NCBI GenBank assembly: GCA_963920635.1
Contig: OY987304.1
Span: 33,046,365 to 33,110,364, forward strand
DNA: 64,000 bases
Origin: Pseudeuparius sepicola
Taxonomy: Eukaryota; Arthropoda; Insecta; Coleoptera; Anthribidae
Direction: 5' to 3'
In this document: positions 63,474 to 64,000 of the stretch, one piece after another
Position numbering within the stretch: position 1 is the first letter of the stretch
How the letters are laid out: every line of letters starts with the position of its first letter
The notes under the pieces: model-generated
The model's input: only the letters and a program-made list of their open reading frames with translations
The model's database searches: none
What the model was told of the DNA's origin: nothing
Made by a program: the position numbers and the translations under genes

Positions 63474-64000
63474 GAGCTTGACATTTTCTAATAAAGCTAC
63501 ATACAAAATATTCTATATTAGGTAAATTATATTATTATAAGTATACAGGTCAAATAATTAAAAGGAGCGATGTGCAATGTTATTGTTCCCTGACTTTATA
63601 ACGTAAATAAAGTAAATATATGAATACCTATAGTAAAAATGTAATTTGTTAAATCTCGTACAATTTCTGGTAATTATATCCAAGCATGAACAAATTAATC
63701 CAAGCAAACTTGTAATACGCCTACTTAATATTGTTTGTTTTCTCCATTTCGATTGCAATTAAACACATAACGTTCTAGAACATCTTATTATCACCTAGAG
63801 GCAATTAAAACACCTTTGATGATGTCTTCCGTTTAAATTGGAGATATAATTAGATGCTTCCAGCTTCATAACAATTTTAACGCCACTCCGAACACCAGTC
63901 AACCTCGGAATGGGAAAAATTAACTGGAGTGTCTAGAATACCCCAATATTTTGTATCTTTGTGACGATGTTTCAGTCTAGATCGTCCTACAGAGCGTATT
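63474..64000. other. unannotated DNA
   Basis: No feature recognised. Confidence 0.4.

Noticed and set aside
1..64000. CRISPR arrays, operons, bacterial promoters
   Set aside because: The tandem repeats lack unique spacers of regular length, and the window is clearly eukaryotic.

Overview
This window is AT-rich, intron-poor, repeat-dense eukaryotic DNA, almost certainly from an insect genome. The evidence is the mix of mariner elements with 'TA-CAGGGTG' ends, a pogo/Tigger element, Penelope-like, CR1/L2-like and R4-like retroelements, and tRNA-derived SINE-like repeats. The order cannot be fixed from this sequence alone. I find no complete host gene. Nearly everything recognisable is a transposable element or the relic of one, often nested.

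Layout. 0-9 kb: a hammerhead-like motif, a degenerate tRNA-Pro, a giant mariner foldback (2379-3891), then a Penelope-like retroelement (about 4.1-8.1 kb) split by a DD41D mariner (4735-6648) and internally rearranged. 9-13 kb: a second, internally deleted mariner and unannotated AT-rich DNA. 13-15.3 kb: two identical perfect 323-bp palindromes, the second followed by four 122-bp tandem units and a CATA microsatellite. 15.5-17.9 kb: the first of three elements with CCCAAGTARCAT-like ends. 18-27 kb: SINE-like copies and a series of mariner-derived foldbacks, one inside the loop of another. 27.1-28.8 kb: a Harbinger-like element with a MADF-like relic. 29.8-34.0 kb: a complete pogo-family transposon with an open 861-codon transposase. 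37.7-43.0 kb: a second palindrome-plus-tandem-repeat composite interrupted by a nearly intact two-ORF LINE. 44.8-57.5 kb: more mariner foldbacks, a third SINE-like copy with a 13-bp target duplication, a second CCCAAGTARCAT element, and an inverted-repeat element around an exon-like ORF. 58-61.4 kb: two decayed LINEs, one R4-like with a restriction-like endonuclease. 61.6-63.5 kb: the third CCCAAGTARCAT element.

How the parts relate. The only protein that looks functional as read is the pogo transposase (DD35D triad, HTH domains, C-terminal PHD-like finger), flanked by matching inverted ends and repeated GGCCAAT motifs. The LINE is close to intact: ORF1 and most of ORF2 are open, with one frameshift in the endonuclease. 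Other coding pieces are relics. The most unusual items are (i) the palindrome-headed composite repeat family, (ii) the CCCAAGTARCAT element group, which I cannot place in a known superfamily, and (iii) the set of long-armed mariner derivatives whose loops keep only one end of the transposase gene.
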